Under the pieces are notes generated by a model. It did not search any database, was not told where the DNA came from, and was given only the letters and a program-made list of their open reading frames with translations. Positions 14,868 through 23,359 of a stretch of 64,000 bases of DNA are shown here, one piece after another; the first letter of the stretch is position 1, and each line of letters begins with the position of its first letter. Source of the stretch: Planctomycetota bacterium (GTDB lineage: Bacteria > Planctomycetota > OFTM77); assembly GCA_029260795.1 (NCBI GenBank), contig JAJDCO010000154.1, forward strand, positions 81,728-145,727, written 5' to 3'. The position numbers were made by a program, and so were the translations under genes.

Positions 14868-17762
14868 TTGTTCGACCGTGGCGCGAAGTGGATTCCGAGG
14901 CTCGCGTCTCTGCTCTGGGCGATGCTCATCACCGCGGGAATGGCGACCGCGCAAGAGCCCACGCCTGAGGGCGAGACACCGACCGAGACGGCCGAGGGTG
15001 AGACGCCCTCCGAGTCCAGTCCCGAGCGAGCCGAAGACGATTCGTCCGATGCCGAGCCTTCCGAGAGTCTCGGCGCCGGTCAGCAATCGGATGAAGAGAA
15101 GCAGCGAGATCGTTGGCAGCGGCTCTTCAATGAGCTCGTCGATCCCAAGACCGATGACTCGGCCCGAGGCGTCGCGGCGGCCCGGCTCTTCAGCGAAGGG
15201 GACGCCAGCATTCGCACTCGGCTGCGCGAGACGCTTCGCCAGCCCGATCTTCCCGGAAACGTTCGGGCCGGCATCCTGATCGGCATCGCTCTCGAGGTCG
15301 ATTCGCTGTTCGACGATGAGCATGCGGACGTGCTCGCCGACTTCCTGCTCTGCGCTGCGGGCGAGCCGGGGACGCGAGCTGAGAGAGCCGCCACCGCCAG
15401 GCTCCTCGCGGAGCTCGACACTTTGACGGGGCCCGGGGATCGCGAAGCCCTCGCCTTGAAGGAGCGCCGAATTCGGGAGCGGATCAACGATTCACAGGCC
15501 GTGTTCGGGGAACGACTCGGAGCCGGGCGCATCGCAGCTGCCCGACAGGATCTCGAGGCCGTTCCCCTTCTCTTGGGTTGCCTGAGCGACGCCACTGCAA
15601 AGGGTGACGACTTCGAGGAGATGCGGCGCACGGCCGCTGAGCAAGAGCAGCTGGTGGAGGTCCTGCGCCAGCTGACCGGTTTGCGTCTCGGCCCCGACGA
15701 AGCCTCTTGGCGAGCGTGGTGGGTCGAGTTCACCGGCGAGGATGAAGCCGCCTGGCAGGAGCGCTGGAGTAGCCAGCGGACGCCCGAGATCCTTCGTCTC
15801 GCCCGCTGGGCCGTCGACCGTCGAGAGCGAGAGGTCGTCGAGCTGAAGAAGCGCGTCCTCGATCTGGCGCCCGAGGAGCTGATCGCGGCGGATCGCGGCC
15901 TCTTCGACGTGACCGACCCCGAGATCCGACTCTACTCGGCCAGTCGATTGATCGAGTATGCCGAGCGAGCCAACGGAAACGGTCGCCTGCGGCCGACCAT
16001 TGAAGCGGCCCTGCCGCGGATGCTGGCGCGTCTGGATCGAGAAGGCTCTCCGGCGATTCGCGAGCTCCTCATCGAGCTTCTCAGCCGGTATGGCTCTCAG
16101 AGTGAAGCGGTTCGCGATCGTTTGCTCGAGCTCGCTCGAAGAGGCCCGCTGGTCGAGAAGCGGTGCTCGGTTCAAGCCTTGAGTCGTTTCAGCGGCCTGG
16201 TCGTGTTTCGCGATTTGGGCGCATTGCTCGATCGCCTAGTCAGCGGTCTCGAAGACACGTCGTTGCTCGGCGACTCACTGCGCGCTCTGACCTCGGTGAA
16301 TCAGCACACGGCTGACGAGGATCGTCCCCAGGAGTTCGTCGCGACTCAGAGGCAGGTCGGCAAGGCCGTGCTCGGCTTGCTCAAGGAGTCGAAGACGCGA
16401 GGTCTCGATGCTTCGATCGAGACTCAGCTCCTCAAGACCCTGGGCGCGTTTCCCGTCGCAGACGCCACGACCTTCATTCCTTCCGTCTTGGCCGATCGCG
16501 AGATCGATCGATGGAAGATCCGGTTGGAGGCCGTGCGAAGTGTCGAGGCCTGGAGAGACCTCGAGAATGCTCGTGAGGTCGCCGTCTCGACGCTGCTCGG
16601 TGGCTTGGGGGATCCGTCTCCCGAGGTCCGCCTCGAGATCCTCAAGCAGCTGGCGTTGAAGCATCTCAAGGATCTTCCCGAAGGGCTCGCGGATCAAAGG
16701 ACCTCCTGGGCCGAGGCTCTAGCCGGGCACATTCGCAAGACGAGCTGGGGAGCTGCCAACGAGCACGAGTTGGTGCAAGCGCTGGCCGCGTTCACTCTGC
16801 TCCGATCGCCCGATGTGACTCCACCCGCCATCACCGACCTCTTGGCGCGTTTCCGAGAGCCGACGGCGGCTGAGAGCTCTGGCCGATTCCGTGAAGCGGC
16901 TCGATGCTTGATCAGCGTCTTGGGGGCGGATCACGGTGCGCTGCAAGCCGTGGCGGAGCGCCTGGCTGCGGACGGGGCCGTCTTCGCGGCGGCCAACGTT
17001 CTCGATGAGCTCCTGCAGCACCTACCCGAGCCCGAGCTGGTCGCACCCGATCCGGCCGCGTCGACTCGAGGGAACGTTCGCTGGCAGGTGACCGAAGACT
17101 TGGCAGCCTTGTGGCTTCGCTGTGACGATGGCTGGGGACGGGAAGCGCTGCCGCATCTCGAGAGCTTGCGCGCGAAGAGCCCGTCACGGAGCATCGACTT
17201 GATGCTCGCACGAGCTCTCGAAGCTCAAGACCGCATCGACGAAGCCATCCTGGCGTGGCGAGCACTGGCAGCCGGTGCGGTCGCGAACGATGCCGAGGCG
17301 GCTCGGATCACCAAGGGCCTCGTCGGAGCTCTTCTCCGGAAAGGGGGCGAGCCCGAGCGAAAGGAAGCTGGCGAGCTCCTCGCCGGCCTCGGAGAGTGGA
17401 TCCCGACCGCCGACGAGCACGACCGGGATCTCTTGGCGCGCTATGCGCGAGCCGTCATGGACGGAACGAGCCCCACCGAAGCGCAGCGTGGCATCGAGGC
17501 ACTCGAAAGGCTGGTCGAGGTGGCTCGGGCGAGCTCACCGATCATCTGGGATTGGCGCGCGGGGCTGGCCGAGGCCTTGTTGGCGCGCCAGTCGGCCGCG
17601 GACCTCGACGCGGCTCAGCGACTCCTCGACCTGGGGGAGGGGGCCGCGCTTTCCGCAGAGCAAAGCCGACGATTCGAGTCGCTTCGCAAGCAGCTCGCGA
17701 CCCTGCGTCAGGCGAGCGTCGACGCGGCACCGACGAACGGCGGAGACCACGGCGACAAGTGA
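14868..17762 (+). CDS. Secreted HEAT/TPR-like helical repeat protein
   Basis: 964 residues. A hydrophobic signal segment (RLASLLWAMLITAGMATAQE) is followed by an acidic Thr/Glu/Ser-rich linker of about 55 residues, then helical repeats to the end. HEAT-like units occur in the first two thirds (VRLEILKQLALKHLKDL is typical). The last part resembles TPR (IDLMLARALEAQDRIDEAILAWRALA). A Trp-rich patch (PDEASWRAWWVEFTGEDEAAW) near residue 290 is unlike the repeats; similar Trp-rich segments occur in planctomycete HEAT proteins. The TTG start with GGAG six bases upstream gives a good signal peptide; a GTG start further upstream adds basic residues. No enzyme motif. It probably acts as an envelope scaffold. 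Confidence 0.8.
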   Translation: MFDRGAKWIPRLASLLWAMLITAGMATAQEPTPEGETPTETAEGETPSESSPERAEDDSSDAEPSESLGAGQQSDEEKQRDRWQRLFNELVDPKTDDSARGVAAARLFSEGDASIRTRLRETLRQPDLPGNVRAGILIGIALEVDSLFDDEHADVLADFLLCAAGEPGTRAERAATARLLAELDTLTGPGDREALALKERRIRERINDSQAVFGERLGAGRIAAARQDLEAVPLLLGCLSDATAKGDDFEEMRRTAAEQEQLVEVLRQLTGLRLGPDEASWRAWWVEFTGEDEAAWQERWSSQRTPEILRLARWAVDRREREVVELKKRVLDLAPEELIAADRGLFDVTDPEIRLYSASRLIEYAERANGNGRLRPTIEAALPRMLARLDREGSPAIRELLIELLSRYGSQSEAVRDRLLELARRGPLVEKRCSVQALSRFSGLVVFRDLGALLDRLVSGLEDTSLLGDSLRALTSVNQHTADEDRPQEFVATQRQVGKAVLGLLKESKTRGLDASIETQLLKTLGAFPVADATTFIPSVLADREIDRWKIRLEAVRSVEAWRDLENAREVAVSTLLGGLGDPSPEVRLEILKQLALKHLKDLPEGLADQRTSWAEALAGHIRKTSWGAANEHELVQALAAFTLLRSPDVTPPAITDLLARFREPTAAESSGRFREAARCLISVLGADHGALQAVAERLAADGAVFAAANVLDELLQHLPEPELVAPDPAASTRGNVRWQVTEDLAALWLRCDDGWGREALPHLESLRAKSPSRSIDLMLARALEAQDRIDEAILAWRALAAGAVANDAEAARITKGLVGALLRKGGEPERKEAGELLAGLGEWIPTADEHDRDLLARYARAVMDGTSPTEAQRGIEALERLVEVARASSPIIWDWRAGLAEALLARQSAADLDAAQRLLDLGEGAALSAEQSRRFESLRKQLATLRQASVDAAPTNGGDHGDK

Positions 17763-17843
17763 GATCGGACTCGTATCGAGCTGTCGCAGCTTGCCCCGAC
17801 CAGTCGCCTCGATGATGGCGAAGAGACTTTTCCGGACTTCGGT

Positions 17844-17872
17844 TGACAGCCTTGAGGTCGCTCACTATCCTA
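17844..17872 (+). promoter_or_regulatory. Strong sigma-70 promoter of the initiator tRNA
   Basis: A perfect TTGACA and TATCCT are separated by 17 bases, ending 14 bases before the tRNA. Transcription would begin a few bases upstream of the mature 5' end. It is the best promoter match seen in the window. Confidence 0.75.
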
Positions 17873-17886
17873 CGCCCTCTCAACGA

Positions 17887-17963
<77 letters not shown>

Positions 17964-17972
17964 ATCAAGATC

Positions 17973-18000
17973 GAGCCTCGGAGGGGTTACTCCGGGGCTC
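17973..18000 (+). terminator. Intrinsic terminator after tRNA-fMet
   Basis: An 11-base-pair stem (GAGCCTCGGAG with CTCCGGGGCTC, one G-T pair) closes a 6-base loop, ten bases after the tRNA. Only a short T tract follows (GTTTCG). Confidence 0.65.
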
Positions 18001-18132
18001 GTTTCGATTGGTTCGATCGAGGTCCGCCGTCGGTCGACCTCCAGCGCGACGTTCATCGATTGGATTTGTGCACTAGCGGTCTATCGTTTCGCCTCGTAGT
18101 TGGGAGCGGCACCGAAACACCGCAAGAGATGT

Positions 18133-18163
18133 CCCGTTCGGACGCGCTTGCCGTGCGAACGGG
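18133..18163. repeat. Inverted repeat in the leader of the PQQ propeller gene
   Basis: CCCGTTCG and CGAACGGG flank 15 bases. A second small hairpin (ACCGT-CGGA-ACGGT) follows at 18201-18214, just before the ribosome site. They may be leader-RNA hairpins or an operator; nothing else is visible between the tRNA terminator and the gene. Confidence 0.4.
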
Positions 18164-18248
18164 AGTATGCTCGAATCCGGGCATTGAGGGCCATTCCGAG
18201 ACCGTCGGAACGGTACGAAGCGAGTTCGCAGGACACGAGGGAGACGTC

Positions 18249-20486
18249 ATGGGCATCCGTTGCGCCTGGCTTCTATTGATGCTCGGCGGAATTGCCGCTC
18301 CGGCGGCGGTCGCTGACGACGATTTGACCGCGACCGCGGTCGAAGGTTGGCTCCGTTGGCGGGGCCCCGATCAAGCCGGTACCTCACCCGAGAAGGGCTT
18401 GGTCGAGGCGATTGAGCTCGATGGCAAGAACCACGCGTGGACGTATCCTCTCGCGGGGCGGGGCGTGCCCGTCATCGCGGGCACTCGACTCTACGCGCTA
18501 GGCTACGAAGGAACGGGCGCCGATCTCCAAGAGATGATCGTCTGCCTGGACGCGCGCACGGGTGCAATGATCTGGGAGTACCGCTTCAGCGACTTCCTGA
18601 ATGACTCGATCTACAGCCGCTATGCGATCGGCAGTCCGACCATCGATTCGGCGACCGGCAACGTCTACTCGATGACGTCGGCCGGATTGCTGAACTGCTT
18701 CACCTGGGACGGTCACCTGGTGTGGCAGCGAAGCCTGATGGAGGAGAACGGTCGCCTGACGTTTCCCAACGGACGCATCGGAGCCCCGATCGTCGAGGGC
18801 GACCTGATCATCGTCCATGGGATCACGACCAACTGGGGTGGCGAGGGGCCGGCGCGCGACCGGTTCTACGCATTCCAGAAGACGTCCGGCGAGCCGGTCT
18901 GGGCGACGACTCCGGGCGTCGAGCCCAAGGACTCCTCGTTCTCGACTCCGGCGATCGAATGGCGTAACGGCCGTCGCGTCCTCTATGCCGGCACGGGCTG
19001 TGGCCACATCGTCGCGATCGACGCGCGCACGGGCGAGAGCCTCTGGCGCTATCGCATGACGATCGGCGGCGTGAACTGCTCGCCGGTGATCTCCGGTGAC
19101 AAGCTGATCGCGATCCACGGCAAGGAGAACCTCGATACGTCCGAGATGGGACGCATGGTTTGTCTTCCGCTCGGCGCGGAGCCGAAGGCCGGCGAGCAAG
19201 GACCGGTCGTGCTTCCGCTCGAGACCGAGGTCTGGCGCAATCACCTGTCGATCTTCACGAGCTCGCCCGTCTTGGCAGGCAACCGGATCTACCAGACGGT
19301 CCACACCGGAGAGCTGACGGCCGTGAATGCCGACACCGGTGAGATCCTGTGGGAAGAGAAGCTGGGCGCCGAGCAGATCCACGCCTCTCCACTCTGGGCC
19401 GACGGCAAGCTCTACGTTCCGATGAACGACGGGTCCTTTCACGTCATTCGCCCGACGGACCAAGGCCCGACGACGCTCAGCAAGATACAGCTCGCGGGCT
19501 CTTGCCTCGGAGCGCCTTCGGTGTGGGACGGTCGCATCTATATCCACACGACCGAGGCCCTGTACTGCTTCACGGATACTTCTCGGCCGGCGCCTCCCGA
19601 GACGGCTCCGGCCACGCAGCTGCAGATCGTACCGTCCGACGTGATCGCGAAGCGTGGCGATCGAGTGCGCTTCACGGTGCGAGCGCTCGATGCCAAGGGC
19701 AACCTGGTTCGCGCCAACCTGCCCGAGGCCTCATTCGAGCTTCCGGGCTCCTTGGGCCTCTCGGTCACCTCCGAGCAAGAGCTGGTCGTCTCGTCCGACA
19801 GCCCATTTGGCTCCGGCATGGCGAAGGCGGCTTGGAGTGGTGCCACGGGCAGCGTTCGGGTTCGTGTCGTGCCCGGCGACCGATACGACGAGGGCTTCGA
19901 TGAGATCCCGTTGAATGTGAAGCACTACGACGAAGAAGGCGTGATGATGGCCTTCCCGCCGTCGCACTGGTTCAGCTCGCGACCGAAGTGGGAGGTCCGG
20001 GATCGAGAGGGCGAGCGCGTCTTGGCGAAGCGGATGGACAACACGTTGTTCCAGCGCACGACCGGACTGATCAGCGCAATCGACATCCACGACTACACGG
20101 CTCAGGTCGACATCTTGAGCGACGGCAACCGACGCTCGATGTCTTCTGCGGGCCTCGTGAACCAACGCTACCTGATCGTGCTGAAAGGCAATGCGAAGGA
20201 CCTCGAGATCAGCTCGAATCACGAGCGGATCAAGGAGTCGGTTCCCTACCGCTGGAAGCCGAAGGTCTGGTACCGGTTGAAGACCCGCGTCGAGAATCAG
20301 TCCGATGGCTCGACGATCGTCCGCGCGAAGGTCTGGCCTCGAGACGAGTCTGAGCCCGCGCTCTGGAACATCGAATACACTCACAAGAACGGTCACCGTC
20401 ACGGTGCCTTCGGGATCTACGGCTACACTCCCCAAAGTCGCAATCGAGTCTATCTCGACAATCTCCTGGTGACTCCCAATGACTGA
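18249..20486 (+). CDS. Secreted PQQ-like beta-propeller protein with C-terminal sandwich domains
   Basis: 745 residues. A signal peptide (CAWLLLMLGGIAAPAAVA) is followed by WLRWRGPDQAGTSPEKGL, an opening motif typical of planctomycete PQQ-propeller proteins. Propeller blades follow to about residue 440, with repeats such as VVAIDARTGESLWRY, LTAVNADTGEILWEEK and GKLYVPMNDGSFHVI. An Ig-like segment comes next (LQIVPSDVIAKRGDRVRFTVRALDAKG), then a C-terminal domain that looks like a LamG/concanavalin sandwich. The PQQ-like name reflects fold; no evidence shows it binds PQQ. GAGGGAG precedes the ATG. The stop is close to the next propeller gene, so they form an operon. Confidence 0.87.
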   Translation: MGIRCAWLLLMLGGIAAPAAVADDDLTATAVEGWLRWRGPDQAGTSPEKGLVEAIELDGKNHAWTYPLAGRGVPVIAGTRLYALGYEGTGADLQEMIVCLDARTGAMIWEYRFSDFLNDSIYSRYAIGSPTIDSATGNVYSMTSAGLLNCFTWDGHLVWQRSLMEENGRLTFPNGRIGAPIVEGDLIIVHGITTNWGGEGPARDRFYAFQKTSGEPVWATTPGVEPKDSSFSTPAIEWRNGRRVLYAGTGCGHIVAIDARTGESLWRYRMTIGGVNCSPVISGDKLIAIHGKENLDTSEMGRMVCLPLGAEPKAGEQGPVVLPLETEVWRNHLSIFTSSPVLAGNRIYQTVHTGELTAVNADTGEILWEEKLGAEQIHASPLWADGKLYVPMNDGSFHVIRPTDQGPTTLSKIQLAGSCLGAPSVWDGRIYIHTTEALYCFTDTSRPAPPETAPATQLQIVPSDVIAKRGDRVRFTVRALDAKGNLVRANLPEASFELPGSLGLSVTSEQELVVSSDSPFGSGMAKAAWSGATGSVRVRVVPGDRYDEGFDEIPLNVKHYDEEGVMMAFPPSHWFSSRPKWEVRDREGERVLAKRMDNTLFQRTTGLISAIDIHDYTAQVDILSDGNRRSMSSAGLVNQRYLIVLKGNAKDLEISSNHERIKESVPYRWKPKVWYRLKTRVENQSDGSTIVRAKVWPRDESEPALWNIEYTHKNGHRHGAFGIYGYTPQSRNRVYLDNLLVTPND

Positions 20487-20505
20487 ACAGACGAGGAGCC
20501 CTCAC

Positions 20506-22095
20506 GTGTCACTCATCGCACACCGTGGTCGGCGGGCGGTCGGCTCGCTCGCCTTGGCCTTCGCGCTCGCGACCCCTCTGGCTCGTGCGCAGGACTGGCC
20601 CCGCTGGGGGGGTGGTCCCACGAACAACATGGCGGCCCCGGAAGCCAAGGGTCTTCCGCAGAGCTTCAGCATCGGCGACTTTGTCGGCAACACCGACGAG
20701 ATCGACCTCGAGAAGTGCTCCAACGTGCGTTGGATCGCGAAGCTCGGCTCCCAGACCTACGGGAACCCGACCGTTTCGCAAGGACGAGTCTTCGTCGGAA
20801 CGAACAACGATCAGCCGCGGGATCCCAAGCTCATCGGGGATCGCTCTCCGGTCTACTGCTTCGACGAGAAGACCGGTGAGTTCCTCTGGCAGTTCAACGT
20901 GCCCAAGCTCGGCGCCGGCAAGGTCAGCGATTGGGAGTTCCTCGGCATCTGCTCGTCTCCGGCCATCGAGGGCGATCGCGTCTACGTGATCACGAACCTC
21001 TGCGAGGTCGTCTGCCTCGACATCGATGGCTTCGCAGACGGCACCAACGACGGAGCCTATCAGGACGAGGCCGCTTACTTCGGCGGACGAGGTAACGAGC
21101 CCATCGCTCCGGGCAAGCTGGATGCCGACATCCTCTGGGTCTTCGACATGATCGGTGAGTGTGGCGTCTCGCCTCACAACGTCACTTCGAGTTCGGTCCT
21201 CATCGTCGGTGATCAGGTTTGGGCGACGACCTCGAATGGCGTCGACTACGGTCACGTCGACATGCCCAATCCGAGCGCACCCAGCCTGATCGTGCTCGAC
21301 AAGAAGACCGGTGCACTCCTCGGTGAGGAGTTCTCGGGCCTGGGTGAGAGGACCTTCCACTGTACCTGGAGCTCTCCAGGATTCCTCGAAGCGGATGGCC
21401 TGAAGCTCGCGATCTACGGGGGACCCGATGGCTACTGCTACGCCTTCGACCCGAAGCCGGTCTGGAACGAGGAAGAGGAGCTCGACGTCCTCAAGGAGGT
21501 CTGGCGCTGCGACATCAACAAGCCCGAGTATCGCGTCAAGGACGGCAAGCCCGTCAAGTACGCCACGCGCGGTGGCCCCTGTGAGATCATCGCCTCGCCC
21601 GTCATCTACAAGAACAAGGTCTACGCTCTAATCGGACAAGATCCCGAGCACGGTGAAGGCGTCGGCAACCTCGTCTGCATCGACTCGACCAAGAAGGGCG
21701 ACATCACCCAGAGCGGAAGGCTGTGGGAGTTCAGTGACATCCATCGCAGCATCTCGACGCCTTCCATCGTCGACGATCTCGTCTACGTGGCCGACTACTC
21801 GGGCTTCGTCTACTGCCTGGATGCGAACAACGGCAAGTTGTACTGGAAGTACGATACCTTCGGGCACATCTGGGGCTCGACACTGGTCGCGGATGGCAAG
21901 GTCTACATCGGCAATGAGGACGGCTACTTGACCATCCTTCGAGCCGGCAAGGAGATGAAGAAGCTCGCCGAGATCGACATGAAAGCGCCGGTTTACTCGT
22001 CGCCCATCGTCGCCAACGGTGTGCTGTACATCGCCACTCAGACCCATCTCTTCGCCATTCAGGACGGAGCCCAGGTTCCGACTCGTATCAACTGA
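20506..22095 (+). CDS. Secreted PQQ-like beta-propeller protein
   Basis: 529 residues. Signal peptide GSLALAFALATPLARAQDW, then WPRWGGGPTNNMAAPEAKGLP and eight or so blades with YCFDEKTGEFLWQF, VVCLDIDGFADG, LIVLDKKTGALLG, VYCLDANNGKLYWKY and YLTILRAGKEMKKLAE. The GTG start was preferred because GAGGAG lies seven bases upstream and the overlap with the preceding gene disappears; an ATG nine codons earlier is possible. Paralogous to the gene upstream but without its C-terminal domains. Likely a periplasmic or surface-bound protein of unknown ligand. Confidence 0.86.
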   Translation: MSLIAHRGRRAVGSLALAFALATPLARAQDWPRWGGGPTNNMAAPEAKGLPQSFSIGDFVGNTDEIDLEKCSNVRWIAKLGSQTYGNPTVSQGRVFVGTNNDQPRDPKLIGDRSPVYCFDEKTGEFLWQFNVPKLGAGKVSDWEFLGICSSPAIEGDRVYVITNLCEVVCLDIDGFADGTNDGAYQDEAAYFGGRGNEPIAPGKLDADILWVFDMIGECGVSPHNVTSSSVLIVGDQVWATTSNGVDYGHVDMPNPSAPSLIVLDKKTGALLGEEFSGLGERTFHCTWSSPGFLEADGLKLAIYGGPDGYCYAFDPKPVWNEEEELDVLKEVWRCDINKPEYRVKDGKPVKYATRGGPCEIIASPVIYKNKVYALIGQDPEHGEGVGNLVCIDSTKKGDITQSGRLWEFSDIHRSISTPSIVDDLVYVADYSGFVYCLDANNGKLYWKYDTFGHIWGSTLVADGKVYIGNEDGYLTILRAGKEMKKLAEIDMKAPVYSSPIVANGVLYIATQTHLFAIQDGAQVPTRIN

Positions 22096-22099
22096 GTCG

Positions 22100-23299
22100 G
22101 TGACCTTCTTTCGGATCTCGGCCTTCTTCGGGGCCGCTCTCGGAGTGACGGCGTCCGTCGTCCACCCGGGGCCGCCCGTCGTTCTTGACGTGCGGGTCTC
22201 GCCGACCGAGGTCCGCTGGACGCTGCGTGGGGAGCAGTCCGCCTTGCATCCTTGGCTGGGCCTCGAGCAACCCCTCGATCTGACTCGGATCGAGGAGAGG
22301 AGTCGGGTCGAGGCGGCCGTCGCCTCGACTCTGCGCGACTCGCTCGCGCTCACGATCGACGGTGTGAGAGCCTCGCCCCGCCTCGAGGTCGTTCGGGCTC
22401 CCGATCGGTCGTGGTTCGATGGGGAGGTCGCCACCGAGATCGAGCTCGTCTCACCGGTGAGTCGGCTTCCGACCGACATCGGCGTTCGCTGGCAGCGGCG
22501 CTTCGACCAGAACCTATGGGAAGGCCGTTCCCTGCCGGTGCGGGTGGCTTGCTTCGGGCGACACGAGTTTCACGCACTCTCCGAGATCGAGCCGGAGTGT
22601 CATTGGCATGTCGGGCGATCGGAGCGTCGCCGCGCCGGACTCGGGAGCGAGGCACGAGATACTTCGACGGTCGTACCGGCGCCGCCCACTCCGTCCTGGC
22701 CACTCTGGGCGATCGTGCCCCTCTGGCTCTTGGGCGGAGCTCTCTGGTGGCGAGCTCGATCGAGGCGAGGACGTTGGATCCTCCTCCCCTCGTTGGTCTT
22801 GGCGACGGTCGGCTTGGTCTGGGCCCAAGAGCGGCTCTCGGCGCCGCCCGACGCTCTGGAAGATCTCCCGCAGCGGGAGAGATTCGTCGAGCTGCAGCGC
22901 CGCTTGTATGCGGCCTTCGACACTTCGGATGCGAGCGAGGCCTACGATCGCCTGGCGGAATGCTTGCATCCGACCATCCTCGACGAAGAGTATCAGCGTC
23001 TGTTCGAGAGTCTCGTTTTGCGGGATGAGGGCGGCGTTGTGTGTCAGGTCGAGAGGATCGAGGTGCTCGACGGAGAAGTCCTGGGCGACCGAGAGCCGCC
23101 GACCGATCCGCCAGCAGGAGCTGAGTCCGGCTACTGGATTCGTTGGCACTGGCGAGTGCATGGGCGGGTCTCCCACTGGGGTCACGAGCATGCTCGCTCT
23201 CTCGAGCTGCGTGCGGAATACTGGGTCGCCCGGATCCCGGCCGGCTGGCGCATCGCGCGAACCGATATCCTCGAGCAGACACGGCTGGAGACCGACTAG
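22100..23299 (+). CDS. Membrane protein of unknown function
   Basis: About 399 residues. I do not recognise the family. A hydrophobic N-terminus (ISAFFGAALGVTASVV) looks like a signal peptide. An extracytoplasmic beta-rich part follows, then two adjacent membrane segments (PLWAIVPLWLLGGALWW and WILLPSLVLATVGLVWA) near residues 200-240. The last 150 residues begin RERFVELQRRLYAAFDTSDASEAYDRLAECLHP and resemble the helix-plus-sheet fold of NTF2-like domains. The start is uncertain: the GTG given has no strong ribosome site and lies five bases after the PQQ-like gene stop. It sits between the propeller genes and the SpeE-like gene on the same strand. Confidence 0.7.
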   Translation: MTFFRISAFFGAALGVTASVVHPGPPVVLDVRVSPTEVRWTLRGEQSALHPWLGLEQPLDLTRIEERSRVEAAVASTLRDSLALTIDGVRASPRLEVVRAPDRSWFDGEVATEIELVSPVSRLPTDIGVRWQRRFDQNLWEGRSLPVRVACFGRHEFHALSEIEPECHWHVGRSERRRAGLGSEARDTSTVVPAPPTPSWPLWAIVPLWLLGGALWWRARSRRGRWILLPSLVLATVGLVWAQERLSAPPDALEDLPQRERFVELQRRLYAAFDTSDASEAYDRLAECLHPTILDEEYQRLFESLVLRDEGGVVCQVERIEVLDGEVLGDREPPTDPPAGAESGYWIRWHWRVHGRVSHWGHEHARSLELRAEYWVARIPAGWRIARTDILEQTRLETD

Positions 23300-23359
23300 G
23301 GGAGGCGTGCGTCGTTCAGGGCGCGTGCCGCGAAGATCGAACGGACCGATCGAGGCGAA

